A DNA stretch of 64,000 nt, taken from Lolium rigidum (lineage: Eukaryota; Streptophyta; Magnoliopsida; Poales; Poaceae). The notes under the pieces were generated by a model. It worked only from the letters and a program-made list of their open reading frames with translations. It did not search any database and was not told the DNA's origin. Numbering within the stretch: position 1 is the stretch's first letter; every line of letters begins with the position of its first letter. The stretch is from assembly GCF_022539505.1 (NCBI RefSeq), contig NC_061513.1:174994017-175058016 (forward strand), read 5' to 3'. The position numbers and the translations under genes were made by a program. Shown one piece after another: positions 43,224 to 55,200 of this stretch.

Positions 43224-44823
43224 TGATGCATGCAGTTGACACACGTCCGTTGGGAACCCCAAGAGGAAGGTGTGATGGAGACAGTAGCAAGTTTTCCCTC
43301 AGAAAGAAACCAAGGTTTATCGAACCAGGAGGAGCCAAGAAGCACGTTGAAGGTTGATGGTGGCGGAATGTAATGCGGTGCAACACCAGGGATTCCGGCG
43401 CCAACGTGGAACCTGCACAACACAACCAAAGTACTTTGCCCCAACGAAACAAGTGAGGTTGTCAATCTCACCGGCTTGCTGTAACAAAGGATTAACCGTA
43501 TTGTGTGGAAGATGATTGTTTGCAGAAAACAAGTAAAACAAGTATTGCAATGAGATTGTATGCGATGTAAAGAATAGGACCGGGGTCCACAGTTCACTAG
43601 CGGTGTCTCTCCCATAAGATAAAAGCATGTTGGGTGAACAAATTACAATCGGGCAATTGACAAATAGAGAGGGCATAACAATGCACATACATGATATGAT
43701 AAATATAGTGAGATTTAATTGGGCATTACGACAAATTACATAGACCGCTATCCAAAGCATGCATCTATGCCTAAAAAGTCCACCTTCAGAGTTATCATCC
43801 GAACCTCTTCCAGTATTAAGTTGCAAAACAACGTGACAATTGCATTAAGTATGGTGCGTAATGTAATCAATAACTACATCCTTAGACATAGCATCAATTT
43901 TTTATCCCTAGTGGCAACAAGACATCCACAACCTTAGAACTTTCTCGTCACCGTCCCGCATTTAATGGAGGCATGAACCCACTATCGAGCATAAATACTC
44001 CCTCTTGGAGTTAAGAGAAAAAACTTGGCCAGAGCCTCTACTAATAACGGAGAGCATGCAAGATCATAAACAACACATAGGTAATAGATTGATAATTAAC
44101 ATAACATAGTATTCTCTATCCATCGGATCCCGACAAACACAACATATAGTATTACAGATAGATGATCTTGATCATGTTAGGCAGCTCACAAGATCCAACA
44201 ATGAAGCACATAAGGAGAAGACAACCATCTAGCTATTGCTATGGACCCATAGTCCAGGGGTGAACTACTCACTCATCACTCCGGAGGCGATCATGGCGAT
44301 GAAGAGTCCTCCGGGAGATGATTCCGCTCTCCGGCAGGGTGCCGGAGGTGATCTCCAGAATCCCCCGAGATGGGATTGGCGACGGCGGCGTCTCAGTAAG
44401 GTTTTCCGTATCGTGGCTCTCGGTACTGGGAGTTTCGCGACGGAGGCTTTAAGTAGGCGGAAGGGCAACGCGGGGGGCCACACGAGGGCCCCACACGCCA
44501 GGGCCGCGCGGCCAAGACCTGGGCCGCGCCGCCCTGTTGTGGCGGCGCTCGTGGCCCCACTTCCTTCCCCCTCGGTCTTCCGGAAGCTTCGTGCAAAAAT
44601 AGGACCCCGGGCGTTGATTTCGTCCAATTCCGAGAATATTTCTTTACTAGGATTTCTGAAACCAAAAACAGCAGAAAACAACAACCGGCTCTTCAGGCAT
44701 CTCGTTAATAGGTTAGTGCCGGAAAATGCATAAATATGACATATAATGTGTATAAAACATGTAGATATCATCAATAATGTGGCATGGAACATAAGAAATT
44801 ATCGATACGTCGGAGACGTATCA
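43224..44823 (-). repeat. 5' LTR of element C (1600 bp)
   Basis: On the plus strand it starts TGATGCATGCAGTTGAC and ends GGAGACGTATCA, followed by AGAGG. It is largely collinear with 31524-33110. The coding-strand end (TGTGTCAACTGCATGCATCA) is close to the end of the element E LTR (GTGTGTCTCACGCGCCATCA). Confidence 0.92.
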
Positions 44824-44828
44824 AGAGG

Positions 44829-45817
44829 CTGGTATGAACTCTATTTGTTTTCATTTTTGTACATATACTCATCCATGTGAGCATGCTTAGTTGGTTCATG
44901 TGAGGTATATGTCATTTAAGAAAGTCTAGTAGTTCATGATCTCTCATGCTTAGCTCCAATTTATTAATATGAGTAGCATATCATAAATATTTGCTTGTAT
45001 TGCTTTATTCATAGATAGGTATGACATTGTGGTATCCTCCTCTGAATAATTCACTTGAATCAACTTGGCACATGCTCACGCATGCATATGACTGAACAAA
45101 AGTCAATTAAGCCTCGATGATTTACTTTACCTCGAATTCTTGTATCACTTTTATGCCTCCGTTAATTTATTTTGTCGCAAGCATGATTATGACGATTCAT
45201 CGCTCTCTTGATTGTCGCTTCCCGCTCTATTGCTAGCCTTCACTTGTACTAAGCGGGAACGCTGCTCGTGCTTCCAAACCCCTGAAAACCAAGTTATTCC
45301 AGAGTGTCCACCATAAATACCTATGCATGGCATTTCAAACCATTCCAAGTAAATTCTCATGTGCTACCTTTAAAACCCTCAAAATGCTTCTCAATTTGTG
45401 TCGATGTTTTATAGCTCATGAGGAAATATGTGGTGTTTATCTTTCAATCTTGTCATTTACTCTTGATAGACTTTCAGAATGGACTAGTGGCACATCTGCT
45501 TATCCAATAATTTTGCAAAAAGAGCTGGCAACGGGGTTCCCAGCCCCAATTAATCAACTTTCATTAATAATTCTCTTCACATGTTTTGCCCTGATTTATC
45601 AGTAAGCAACTTAAATTGCAAATAGACACTCCTCCATGGTATGATATTGTTGGAAGGCACCCGAGGATTCGGTTAGCCGTGGCTTGTGTAAGCAAAGGTT
45701 GGGGGGAGTGTCATCCATAATAAAACTAAAGTACATGTGTAAACAAAAGAGAAGAGGGATGATCTACCTTGCTGGTAGAGATAACGTCCTTCATGGGAGC
45801 CGCTCTTGAAAGTCCGG
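44829..45817 (+). mobile_element. Element B, right portion (3' non-coding region)
   Basis: Continues element B after the nested element C. There are no long ORFs. It contains segments typical of the 3' internal region of these gypsy families, for example GGTTAGCCGTGGCTTGTGTA and GGTTGGGGGGAGTGTCATCC (PPT-like, about 45697-45717). It runs into the assembly gap, so the 3' LTR of B is not visible. Confidence 0.7.
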
Positions 45818-45917
45818 NNNNNNNNNNNNNNNNNNNNNNNNNNNNNNNNNNNNNNNNNNNNNNNNNNNNNNNNNNNNNNNNNNNNNNNNNNNNNNNNNNN
45901 NNNNNNNNNNNNNNNNN
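45818..45917. other. Assembly gap (100 N)
   Basis: Exactly 100 N, the usual placeholder for a gap of unknown size. Sequence on the two sides does not join into one element, so real distance and order are uncertain. Confidence 0.99.
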
Positions 45918-47170
45918 TATATAATGATGAGAGATGGACCGCGATTCCCAGCTATCTACACTAGTGGTAACTCTCCAATAACAAGTGTTGGGTGAACAAA
46001 TTACAGTCGGGCAATTGATAGGATTGAAATAGCATTAAGACAGAACATCAAGATCATTAATCATGTAGGCATGTTTTCCATATATAGTCATACGTGCTCG
46101 CAATGATAAACTTGTACAACATCTTTTGTCCTACCAGCCGGTGGCAGCCGGGCCTCTAGGGAATCTACTGGAAATTAAGGTACTCCTTTTAATAGAGCAC
46201 CGGAGCAAAGCATTAACACTCCGTGAAAACATGTGATCCTCATATCTAAGCCTTCCCCTCCAGTTGTCCCAATTTCTGTCACTTTGGGGCCTTTGGTTCC
46301 GGACATAGACATGTGCATACAACTTGTAGATACAATCTAAGCAATAATTATAGAGCTTAAATCTAAGATCATGCCACTCGGTCCCTAGTGACAAGCATTA
46401 AGCATAACAAGATTGCAGCAACAATAACTTCATAAACTTTGTAGATAGACAATCATAACGTAACAATCCATCGGATCCCGACAAACACAACACCGATTAC
46501 ATCGGATGAATCTCAATCATGTAAGGCAGCTCATGAGATCATTGTATTGAAGTACATGGGAGAGATGATACCAACTAGCTACAGCTAGAACCCGTAGCCC
46601 ATGGGGGAACTACTCACGGAGCATGATGGAGGCGATGGCGTTGATGGAGATGGCTTCCGGGGGCACTTCCCCGTCCCGGCAGGGTGCCGGAACAGAGACT
46701 TCTGTCCCCCGAAACGGATTTTCGCGATGGTGGCGGCGCCCCTGGAGTCTTTCTGGAGTTTCGTCAAAAGGTATCGAGTTTTTAGGTCGAAAGGGCTTAT
46801 ATAGGCAAAGATTCGGAGTCGGAGGGGCCACGGGGCCTCCTCCCCATAGGCCGGCGCGGCCAGGGTGGAGCCCGCGCGGCCCTGTCGTGTGGAGCCCCCC
46901 TGGCTCGCCTCCGACTCTCCTTCGGTGTTCTGGGGCCTTCCGGAAAAATAAGATGTTTGGCGTTGATTTCGTCCAATTCCGAGAATATTGCCCGAACAGC
47001 CTTTCGGAACCAAAAACGATGTAAAACAGGAACTGGCACTTCGGCATCTTGTTAATAGGTTAGTTCCGGAAAATGCATAAAAACATTATAAAGTGCAAGC
47101 AAAACATGTAAGTATTGTCATAAAAAAAGCATGGAACATCAGAAATTATAGGTACGTTGGAGACGTATCA
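45918..47170 (-). mobile_element. LTR in minus orientation (truncated by the gap)
   Basis: Ends GGAGACGTATCA on the plus strand (coding-strand start TGATACGTCTCCAACG). It shares reversed segments with the element B LTR, such as CTACCAGCCGGTGGCAGCCG. It contains GGGCTTATATAGGC (TATA-type, about 46793). It sits within the last part of the element E 5' LTR, the expected duplication being ACGTG at 47171-47175. A solo LTR or the end of a larger element; the gap prevents a decision. Confidence 0.75.
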
Positions 47171-47203
47171 ACGTGTGTCTCACGCGCCATCAAGCATATT
47201 TTC

Positions 47204-47221
47204 TGGCGCCGTTGCCGGGGA
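47204..47221 (+). other. Primer binding site of element E (tRNA-Asp type)
   Basis: TGGCGCCGTTGCCGGGGA, identical to that of element B, 11 nt after the LTR end ...GCCATCA. Confidence 0.85.
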
Positions 47222-47441
47222 GATCAAGACACGCTGCAAGGGGAGTCTCCCACATCCAATCTCTTTACTTTGTTTTTGTCTTAGTTTACTTTACTTTATT
47301 TACTGCTTTGTTTGCTCTCTATATCAAAAATACAAAAAAATTAGTTGCTAGTTTTACTTTATTTAATGTCTTGTTCTCCATATTAAAAACACAAAAAATA
47401 GTTACTTGCATTTACTTTATTTACCTTTTGTTTATTTCATC

Positions 47442-48119
47442 ATGTTTCCTCCTAAGTACACTCTAAAAGACATACCGGTGGGACGAGGGTCTATAATTGG
47501 AAGAGATAATATAGAAGATTTTTTCACTCAGGTTAGTACAGCTGAAGATTTTGAAGATAGACACTTGGTAGAACTTTCTCCTACTTATGAAATTGCTGCT
47601 GCTTCTTTAGTACACATGTTGGAAACTAAATTTGTTAATCTCAATCCTATAATTCAACACATGTTTCTTACACTCTGTGATATGGAGGAAGGAGAAAAGA
47701 AAGATTTTGTCTTAGAAACCCTTCTTAAAGAATTTGGTGGTGTAGCAAGAGAGGCTAGAAAAGTCTTTATTAAATATAAGATTCTTGGCTCTTATACCAA
47801 CTTTGCTGGTACCCTTGAAAAAATAGAAAAATATAGATTAAAGTACACTAATAAAGTTAATTGTAAGGGGGAGATTAAGACATCAATACCTTGCAAGCTC
47901 CTAGGAATGCATGAAGCTCTAGAAAATAACTATGGTTGGCTTGTTCCTGAAAATTTGTTTGATGAGAATAGCAAGCCCAAGAGTAATGAAAAAGGAGCCT
48001 CTGAAACTTACATAAATAAGATACAATGCATAGTTGAGAAAACTCCAAACCCTCTGTTGATGCTTCATCTCTCGACAATACTTGATTCACACTTTCTGCG
48101 CCTAGCTGAAAGGCGTTAA
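47442..48119 (+). CDS. Unrecognised ORF of element E (225 aa)
   Basis: Starts ATG 47442 (MFPPKYTLKDIPVGRGS); the frame opens upstream at 47406 without an ATG. The product is mixed charged and hydrophobic with helical-looking segments (TYEIAAASLVHMLETKF, EGEKKDFVLETLLKEFGG, VAREARKVFIKYKIL). There is no zinc knuckle, no protease motif and no signal peptide. The last 30 codons derive from the end of the element C gag-protease gene read in another frame: C ends ...DASSLDNT, and here the same DNA reads ...LMLHLSTILDS, so a frameshift or recombination joint lies just upstream. I do not recognise the family. It occupies the position where element C has gag. Confidence 0.5.
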   Translation: MFPPKYTLKDIPVGRGSIIGRDNIEDFFTQVSTAEDFEDRHLVELSPTYEIAAASLVHMLETKFVNLNPIIQHMFLTLCDMEEGEKKDFVLETLLKEFGGVAREARKVFIKYKILGSYTNFAGTLEKIEKYRLKYTNKVNCKGEIKTSIPCKLLGMHEALENNYGWLVPENLFDENSKPKSNEKGASETYINKIQCIVEKTPNPLLMLHLSTILDSHFLRLAERR

Positions 48120-50696
48120 AGAAAAGCGCTTATGGGAGACAACCCATTATTTTACTTCTGCACTTTTGTTTTATATTTGAGTCTTGGAAGTTGCTATTAC
48201 TGTAGCAACCTCTCCTTATCTTGATTTTATTGCATTGTTGTGCCAATTAAAGTCTTTGATAGTAAAGTCAATACTAGATTTGGATTACTGCGCCGGAACA
48301 GATTTCTTGCTGTCACGAAATTGAGCCGCCCCTGCTGTAGAAAATTTAGAAAAATCTGCCAATTTACGTGCGTGATCCTCAGATATGTACGCAACTTTCA
48401 TTCAATTTGGGCATTTTCATCTAAGCAAGTTAAGTGCCCCTGAAAAATTCGTCTTTACAGACTGTTCTGTTTTGATAGATTCTGCCTTTTATTTTGCGTT
48501 GCCTGTTTTGCTATGTTTGATGGATTTCTTTGTTTCATTAACTTTCAATAGCTTTGTGCAATGTCCAGAAGTGTTAAGAATGATTATGTCACCTCTGAAT
48601 ATATGAATTTTCAAGTATGCACTAACCCTCTAATGAGTTTGTTTTGAGTTTGGTGTGGAGGACGTTTTCAAGGGTCAAGAGAGGAGGATGATACAATATG
48701 ATCAAGAAGAGTGAAAATTCTAAGCTTGGGGATGCCACCGTGGTTCATCCCTGCATATTTTAAGAAGACTCAAGCATCTAAGCTTGGGGATGCCTAAGGC
48801 ATCCCTTCTTCATCGACAACTTATCAGGTCACCTCTAGTGAAACTATATTTTTATTCCGTCACATCTTATGTGCTTTACTTGGAGCGTCTGTTTGTTTTT
48901 ATTTTTGTTTTTGTTTAAATAAAATCGGATCCTAGCATTCTTTGTTTGGGAGAGAGACACGCTCCGCTGTTTCGTATGAACACATATGTTCTTAGCTTTA
49001 TTCTTAATGTTCATGCCGGAGGTTGAACTACTTCGTTCATTGTTATATGGTTGGAAATAGAGGAAAATGCTGCATGTGGTAATTGGTATAATGTCTTGAA
49101 TAATTTGATACTTGGAAATTGTTGTGCTCATATAGATCATGTTTAAGCTCTTGCATCATGTACTTTGTACCTATTAATGAAGAACTACATAGAGCTTGTT
49201 AAAATTTGGTTTGCATGATTGATCTCTAGAGTCTAGATATTTTCTGGTTAAGGTGTTTGAACAACAAGGAGACGATGTAAAGTCTTATAATGCTTACAAT
49301 ATGTTCATATGTGAGCTTTGTTGCACCATTTTATACTTGAGTTTGCTTCAAACAACCTTGCTAGCCTAGCCTTGTATTGAGAGGAATTCTTCTCGTGCAT
49401 CCAAATCCTTGAGCCAAAAACTATGCCATTTGTGTCCACCATACCTACCTACTACATGGTATTTCTCTGCCATTCCAAAGTACATTTCTTGAGTGCTACC
49501 TTTAAAAATTCTATCCTTTGTCTTTGCAATATATAGCTCATGGGAAAATAGCCTTAAAAACTATTGTGGTGAAGAATATGTAGCTATGTATCTTATTTCT
49601 TAATAAGTTGCTTGTTGAGCGGTAACCATGTTTCTGGGGACGCCATCAACTTTTACCTTTGTTGAATATCATGTGTGTTGCTATGCATGTTCGTCTTGTC
49701 TGAAGTAAGGGCGATTTTCATGATCAAATGGTTTGAGTATGCATATTGTTAAAGAACAACATTGGACCGCTAACTAAAGCCATGATCCATGGTGGAAGTT
49801 TCAGTTTGGACAATTAATCCTCAATCTCTTATTAGAATTTTAACTGTTGTTGAATGCTTATGCATTAAAGAGGAGTCCATTATCTGTTGTCTATGTTGTC
49901 CCGGTATGGATGTCTAAGTTGAGAATAATCAAAAGCGAGAAATCCAATGCGAACTTTCTCCTTAGACCTTTGTACGAGCGGCATAGAGGTACCCCTTTGT
50001 GACACTTGGTTGAAACATATGCTATGCAATGATAATCCATGTTAATCCAAGCTAATTAGGACAAGGTGCGAGCACTATTGGTATACTATGCATGAGGCTT
50101 GCAACTTATAGGATATCTTATACATAACACATATGATTTATTACTACCGTTGATAAAATTGTTTCTTGTTTTCAAAATGAAAAGCTCTAGCACAAATATA
50201 GTAATCCATGCTTCCCTCTGCGAAGGGCCATCTTCTACTTTATTGTTGAGTCAGTTTACCTATTCTTTCTATCTTAGAAGCAAACACTTGTATCAACTGT
50301 GTGCATTGATTCTTACATGTTTACCTATTGCACTTGTTATATTACTTTGTGTTGACAATTATCCATGAGATATACATGTTGAAGTTGAAAGCAACCGCTG
50401 AAACTTATATCTTTCTTTGTGTTGCTTCAAAGCTTTCTACTAAGAATTTATTGCTTTATGAGTAACTCTTATGCAAGTCTTATTGATGCTTGTCTTGAAA
50501 TTATTATTCATGAAAAGTCTTTGCTATATGATTCATTTGTTTATTCATTGTCTTCACCATTGCTTCGAATCGCCGCATTCATCTCATATGCTTTACAATA
50601 GTATTGATCAAGATTATGATAGCATGTCACTTCGGAAATTATCTTTGTTATCGTTTACCTACTCGAGGGCGAGTAGGAACTAAGCTTGGGGATGCT
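48120..50696 (+). other. Non-coding 3' region of element E with repeated PPT-like boxes
   Basis: Collinear in reverse with the element C region 33111-35702. CTAAGCTTGGGGATGCC occurs at about 48720 and 48778, and the functional-position PPT CTAAGCTTGGGGATGC at 50681-50695. No ORF of note. Confidence 0.75.
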
Positions 50697-52294
50697 TGAT
50701 ACGTCTCAAACGTATCTATAATTTCTTATGTTCCATGCTACTTTTATGATGATACTCACATGTTTTATACACACTTTATGTCATTATTATGCATTTTCCG
50801 ACACTAACCTATTGACGAGATGCCGAAGAGCCGATTGTCTGTTTTCTGCTGTTTTTGGTTTCAGAAATCCTACAAAGGAAATATTCTCGGAATTGGACGA
50901 AATCAACACCCAGGGTCTTATTTTTCCACGAAGCTTCCAGAAGACCGAAAGGATTACGAAGTGGGGCGACGAGGCGACGCCACACCAGGGCCGCGCCGCC
51001 AAGGGTGGGGCCGCGCCGCCCTGTTGTGTGGGCCCCTCGTGACGCCCCCGACTCTACCCTTCCGCCTACTTAAAGCCTTCGTCGCGAAAACCCCAGTACC
51101 GAGAGCCACGATACGGAAAACCTTCCAGAGACGCCGCCGCCGCCAATCCCATCTCGGGGATTCAGGAGATCGCCTCCGGCACCCTGCCGGAGAGGGGAAT
51201 CATCTCCCGGAGGTCTCTTCATCGCCATGATCGCCTCCGGATCGATGTGTGAGTAGTTCACCCCTGGACTATGGGTCCATAGCAGTAGCTAGATGGTTGT
51301 CTTCTCCTCATTGTGCTATCATGTTAGATCTTGTGAGCTGTCTATCATGATCAAGATCATCTATCTGTAATGCTACATGTTGTGTTTGTTGGGATCCGAT
51401 GAATATTGAATACTATGTCAAGTTGATTATCAATCTATCATATATGTTGTTTATGTTCTTGCATGCTCTCCGTTGCTAGTAGAGGCCCTGGCCAAGTTGA
51501 TACTTGTGACTCCAAGAGGGAGTATTTATGCTCGATAGTGGGTTCATGCCTCCATTGAATCTGGGACAGTGACAGAAAGTTCTAAGGTTGTGGATGTGTT
51601 GTTGCCACTAGGGATAAAACATCGATGCTTTGTCTAAGGATATTTGTGTTGATTACATTACGCACCATACTTAATGCAATTGTCTGTTGTTTGCAACTTA
51701 ATACTGGAAGGGGTTCGGATGATAACCTGAAGGTGGACTTTTCAGGCATAGATGCATGCTAGATAGAGGTCTATGTACTTTGTCGTAATGCCCTGATTAA
51801 ATCTCATAGTACTCATCATGATATATGTATGTGCATTGTTATGCCTTCTTTATTTGTCAATTGCCCAACTGTAATTTGTTCACCCAACATGCTATTTCTT
51901 ATCGGAGAGACACCACTAGTGAACTGTGGACCCCGGTCCATTCTTTACATCTGAAATACAATCTATCGCAATACTTGTTCTTTACTTGTTCTTCGCAAAC
52001 AAACATCATCTTCCACACTATACATCTAATCCTTTGTTTACAGCAAGCTGGTGAGATTGACAACCTCACAGTTACGTTGGGGCAAAGTACTTTGATTGTG
52101 TTGTGCAGGTTCCACGTTGGCGCCGGAATCCCTGGTGTTGCGCCGCACTACACTCCGCCACCAACAACCTTCACGTGTTCCTTGACTCCTACTAGTTCGA
52201 TAACCTTGGTTTCTTACTAAGGGAAAACTTGTTGCTGTACGCATCACACCTTCCTCTTGGGGTTCCCAACGGACGTGTGTCTCACGCGCCATCA
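50697..52294 (+). repeat. 3' LTR of element E (1598 bp)
   Basis: Starts TGATACGTCTCAAACG after the PPT and ends GTCTCACGCGCCATCA. It contains GCCTACTTAAAGCC (TATA-type, about 51063). It is followed by TGGGT (52295-52299), the expected target duplication; the partner is lost on the left. Confidence 0.88.
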
Positions 52295-55200
52295 TGGGTT
52301 CAGAAGCCGTATCTTGTGCGGCGGGTTCTTCTGGGCAAGCACGATGACGCCACGGCAAAAGCCGACGAAGTAGTATCTAAAATATATCGATGAAGATAAC
52401 ATTCAGCACTAAGATGTTTAAGATTGAAAATAAAAAGGTAGATTAACCCTATGGATACTTGTTGAAAATGATGAGCTTTGCCTTGTCTACCTTGAGTAGA
52501 TGAATTGAAATACCTCAACACACTCAACAAAGCACTTACCAACCAATTCAAGTGTGAAACAAAATAAAATCAAACATATGCATAGAGGCATATGTGCCTA
52601 TGGCTATTTTTGTAAAACTTTACCCTAGGCCTTTCTACTTTATTTAGAGGATTGGAAAACCTTCACAAACCTTATCTAGTACTTCTCAAACACAATCCAA
52701 AGTGAAACAAAAGATTTTGAAAAGAAAGTAATAATGCCATAGAGGCATATGAGAGCAAAATATCAAATTTGTGAAATTGAGGATCTTGACCCTAAGACTT
52801 GTAGTGAATGGTTGGATAACTCCTATATACCATTTCAACACTCAACAACATCAATTGGGTCAAGCCTAGTCAAACTAAAAATCAACTGCAACATATGCAT
52901 AGAGGCATATGTGGCACATAGTCATAATACTCAATTCTTGCCCTATGACTTTAAACCTTACCCAAATGATGTGAAACCATCTCTCAACCTAATATAACAC
53001 TAAATTGACCCTAACCCATGCCCAAGTAAAGCAATGGGAACAATTTACAAGTTTAATGAAATTTGACACATCACCTCCTATGTGTTATGGCCATTTTTGC
53101 AAATCTTGACCTAGACACCCCCATTGCCTCAAAATGGTTTGAACCTTTGTCCCCGCACAATCTAACATCAAATAAACCTCACCCTTGTCAAAGTGAGGCC
53201 AAGAAAAATAAAAGAATAAAGAGTTAGAAATTCACAAAACCCTCACATATGGTTTATGCCATTTTTCCAAATATTTGACCTAGACCAATTTGGCCTTCAC
53301 CAAGAGTTGAATAATGATACTAAACACTTATTACAACTTTTGGAATCAAAGAAACACAATTCAAATGAATTTCAAATTCAAATTTGGCTCACATATGATA
53401 TTGGTCAAATCTGCCAATTATAGTCTGATCACTACTTTGAGCCCTTGCAATTCAATTTTTTCAAACTAAACTTTCTCAACTCTTTGCATGTCATCCAAGA
53501 GGACATCAAGATGAACAACTTTTGTAAAGACAACCATGCCAAATTCATCTTGGATCAAAAACTATGCTCATGCAAAGTTGGAACTTTTTAACATATGCAA
53601 CAATCTCACTTGGTCAAATTTTGCTATTCTTTGATTTTTAACATTCCCCCACCACACATAGTTGTCTCTGATAATTTACCACTCAACTCAATTCATCACT
53701 TTCAAATTTTATAACCATATGAACTCAACCAAATTTGGGAAAAATTGTAAATTACCAATATGTAACTATTTGCCACTATTTGGAATAGTGACTCTACCCT
53801 CAACCCTAATGCTCCTAACTACTCTACTTGGTTCCCCTGTCCCCTCTCTGCCTCACACCACCACAGCAACCCTAGGAGAAACCCCAAGGAGGCCATGGAC
53901 ATGGCCATGCCCACCCATGCCGGCCATGTTGCCCCTCCACTCTCTCCTTCCTCTCCAAGCCATGGCCCTGCTGCCATTTAGCTCCACCTCACCTCCCTAT
54001 GTCAACCTATGCAAACCCTGGTCGGAGAAGATGCCGAGGCTGGCCGGAAATCGCGCGCCCAAATCTCCCCAGGCATGCCGATCACGGCGTGGACACGCCC
54101 ACAGACGCGCCACGGCCACCTGCCGCCCCGACGACCTGCGCAGCCCCTGGCCCCCTCTCGCACCCCGAGCTTGGCCGCCGCGACCGGAACCCGCCGGACA
54201 CGCGCCATTACTCGCGCGAGGACCACCGCCGCTGACATCATCGCCCCTCCTCCGCACCTGTGCCGCCAGACCTCGACGTCGCGCGCGCCAACCAGACCGT
54301 CCCCCACCTCGCCAGCACGCGCTCCAGAACCGCCTGGAGACCAGGAAGCTCACGCGCACGCCGCCTTGCCCCTTCGCCGTCCAGAGCGCCGTCGCCATGC
54401 TTGCCCTCACCACACCCCCGCACACCTCCTTGCTTCTATAAATAGAGCTGTCCCCGCGCTATCTCCCCCACAGCAAAGTTCTTCCCCACTCTCTTCTGAT
54501 CCTCCTCGTCAACTCCTCTCACTCAATTACTCACCGGAGCCGCCCAATCGAACGCCGGAGCCCGCGGCGGACCTGAGATCGCCGCCATCGATTTAGGCCA
54601 CCATTCGAGCCGTCGTCTGCGCCATCTGCTTCCTCGTCCTCGACAACGTCGTCCGGCACCGTCGCTGATCCTCGCCGGAGCTCCAGCTCGCCGCAGACCC
54701 CCTGCCGTAGCCGCCAGCACCTCCCCTCTCGTCGACGACGATGACGACGCCCAGCCGCACGATCCTCTTCTGATCCAACGCTCCTCAGCGCCCCGTACCG
54801 ATTCGGTAAGTCTCACCCGCTGACGAGTGGGGCCTGCTGTCAGCTGGCCCGCAGCGTTAGCTGGGCCGGCCCATCTCTACTTTGCCACATTTCAAACAGT
54901 TTCGGCCCAGTTTCTTTCCCGCCAGCCCGCCTAGTCAATTTGATTTAAATTCAATTCAAACAATTTCAATATTGAACCCCACTTTGAATTTCAATACAAT
55001 CTGTTTGGCTTTGCCAATTTTAACAAATTTTATATTGATAGAAAGCTATGGAAAAGATCTACAATATGCCACTGGTCCCATCTCAAAATTAATTGTAGAA
55101 TTAATCTGACAAAAAGAACAAGTCAGGGACTTTTGCACATTCAAATAATTCTGAAAAATCAACCAAAATAGATATTAAGTTAATTCCAACTCCAATAGCT

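Larger units (their letters stand above)
31524..44823 (-). mobile_element. Gypsy-type non-autonomous retrotransposon C, full length with nested D
   Basis: Both LTRs are present (31524-33110 and 43224-44823) and the target duplication AGAGG is perfect (31519-31523 and 44824-44828). Read on the minus strand: 5' LTR, tRNA-Asp-type primer site (43195-43212, one mismatch), gag-protease, a 2.6-kb non-coding 3' region, PPT TAAGCTTGGGGATGC, 3' LTR. No RT, RNase H or integrase. Excluding element D, its length is about 8.15 kb. It inserted into element B. Confidence 0.93.
47171..52294 (+). mobile_element. Non-autonomous gypsy-type retrotransposon E
   Basis: The last 22 bp of the 5' LTR (47171-47192, identical to the 3' LTR end), a tRNA-Asp primer site (47204-47221), a leader nearly identical to that of element C, a 225-aa ORF, a 2.5-kb non-coding region, the PPT CTAAGCTTGGGGATGC, and the 3' LTR 50697-52294. 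It lacks gag core, protease, RT and integrase. Most of the 5' LTR is displaced by the minus-strand LTR and the gap. Confidence 0.85.

Noticed and set aside
53662..54441. 259-aa Pro/Ala-rich ORF as a host gene
   Set aside because: It ends just at the TATA box of the long LTR-like region, all frames are open here because of GC content, and no domain is visible.
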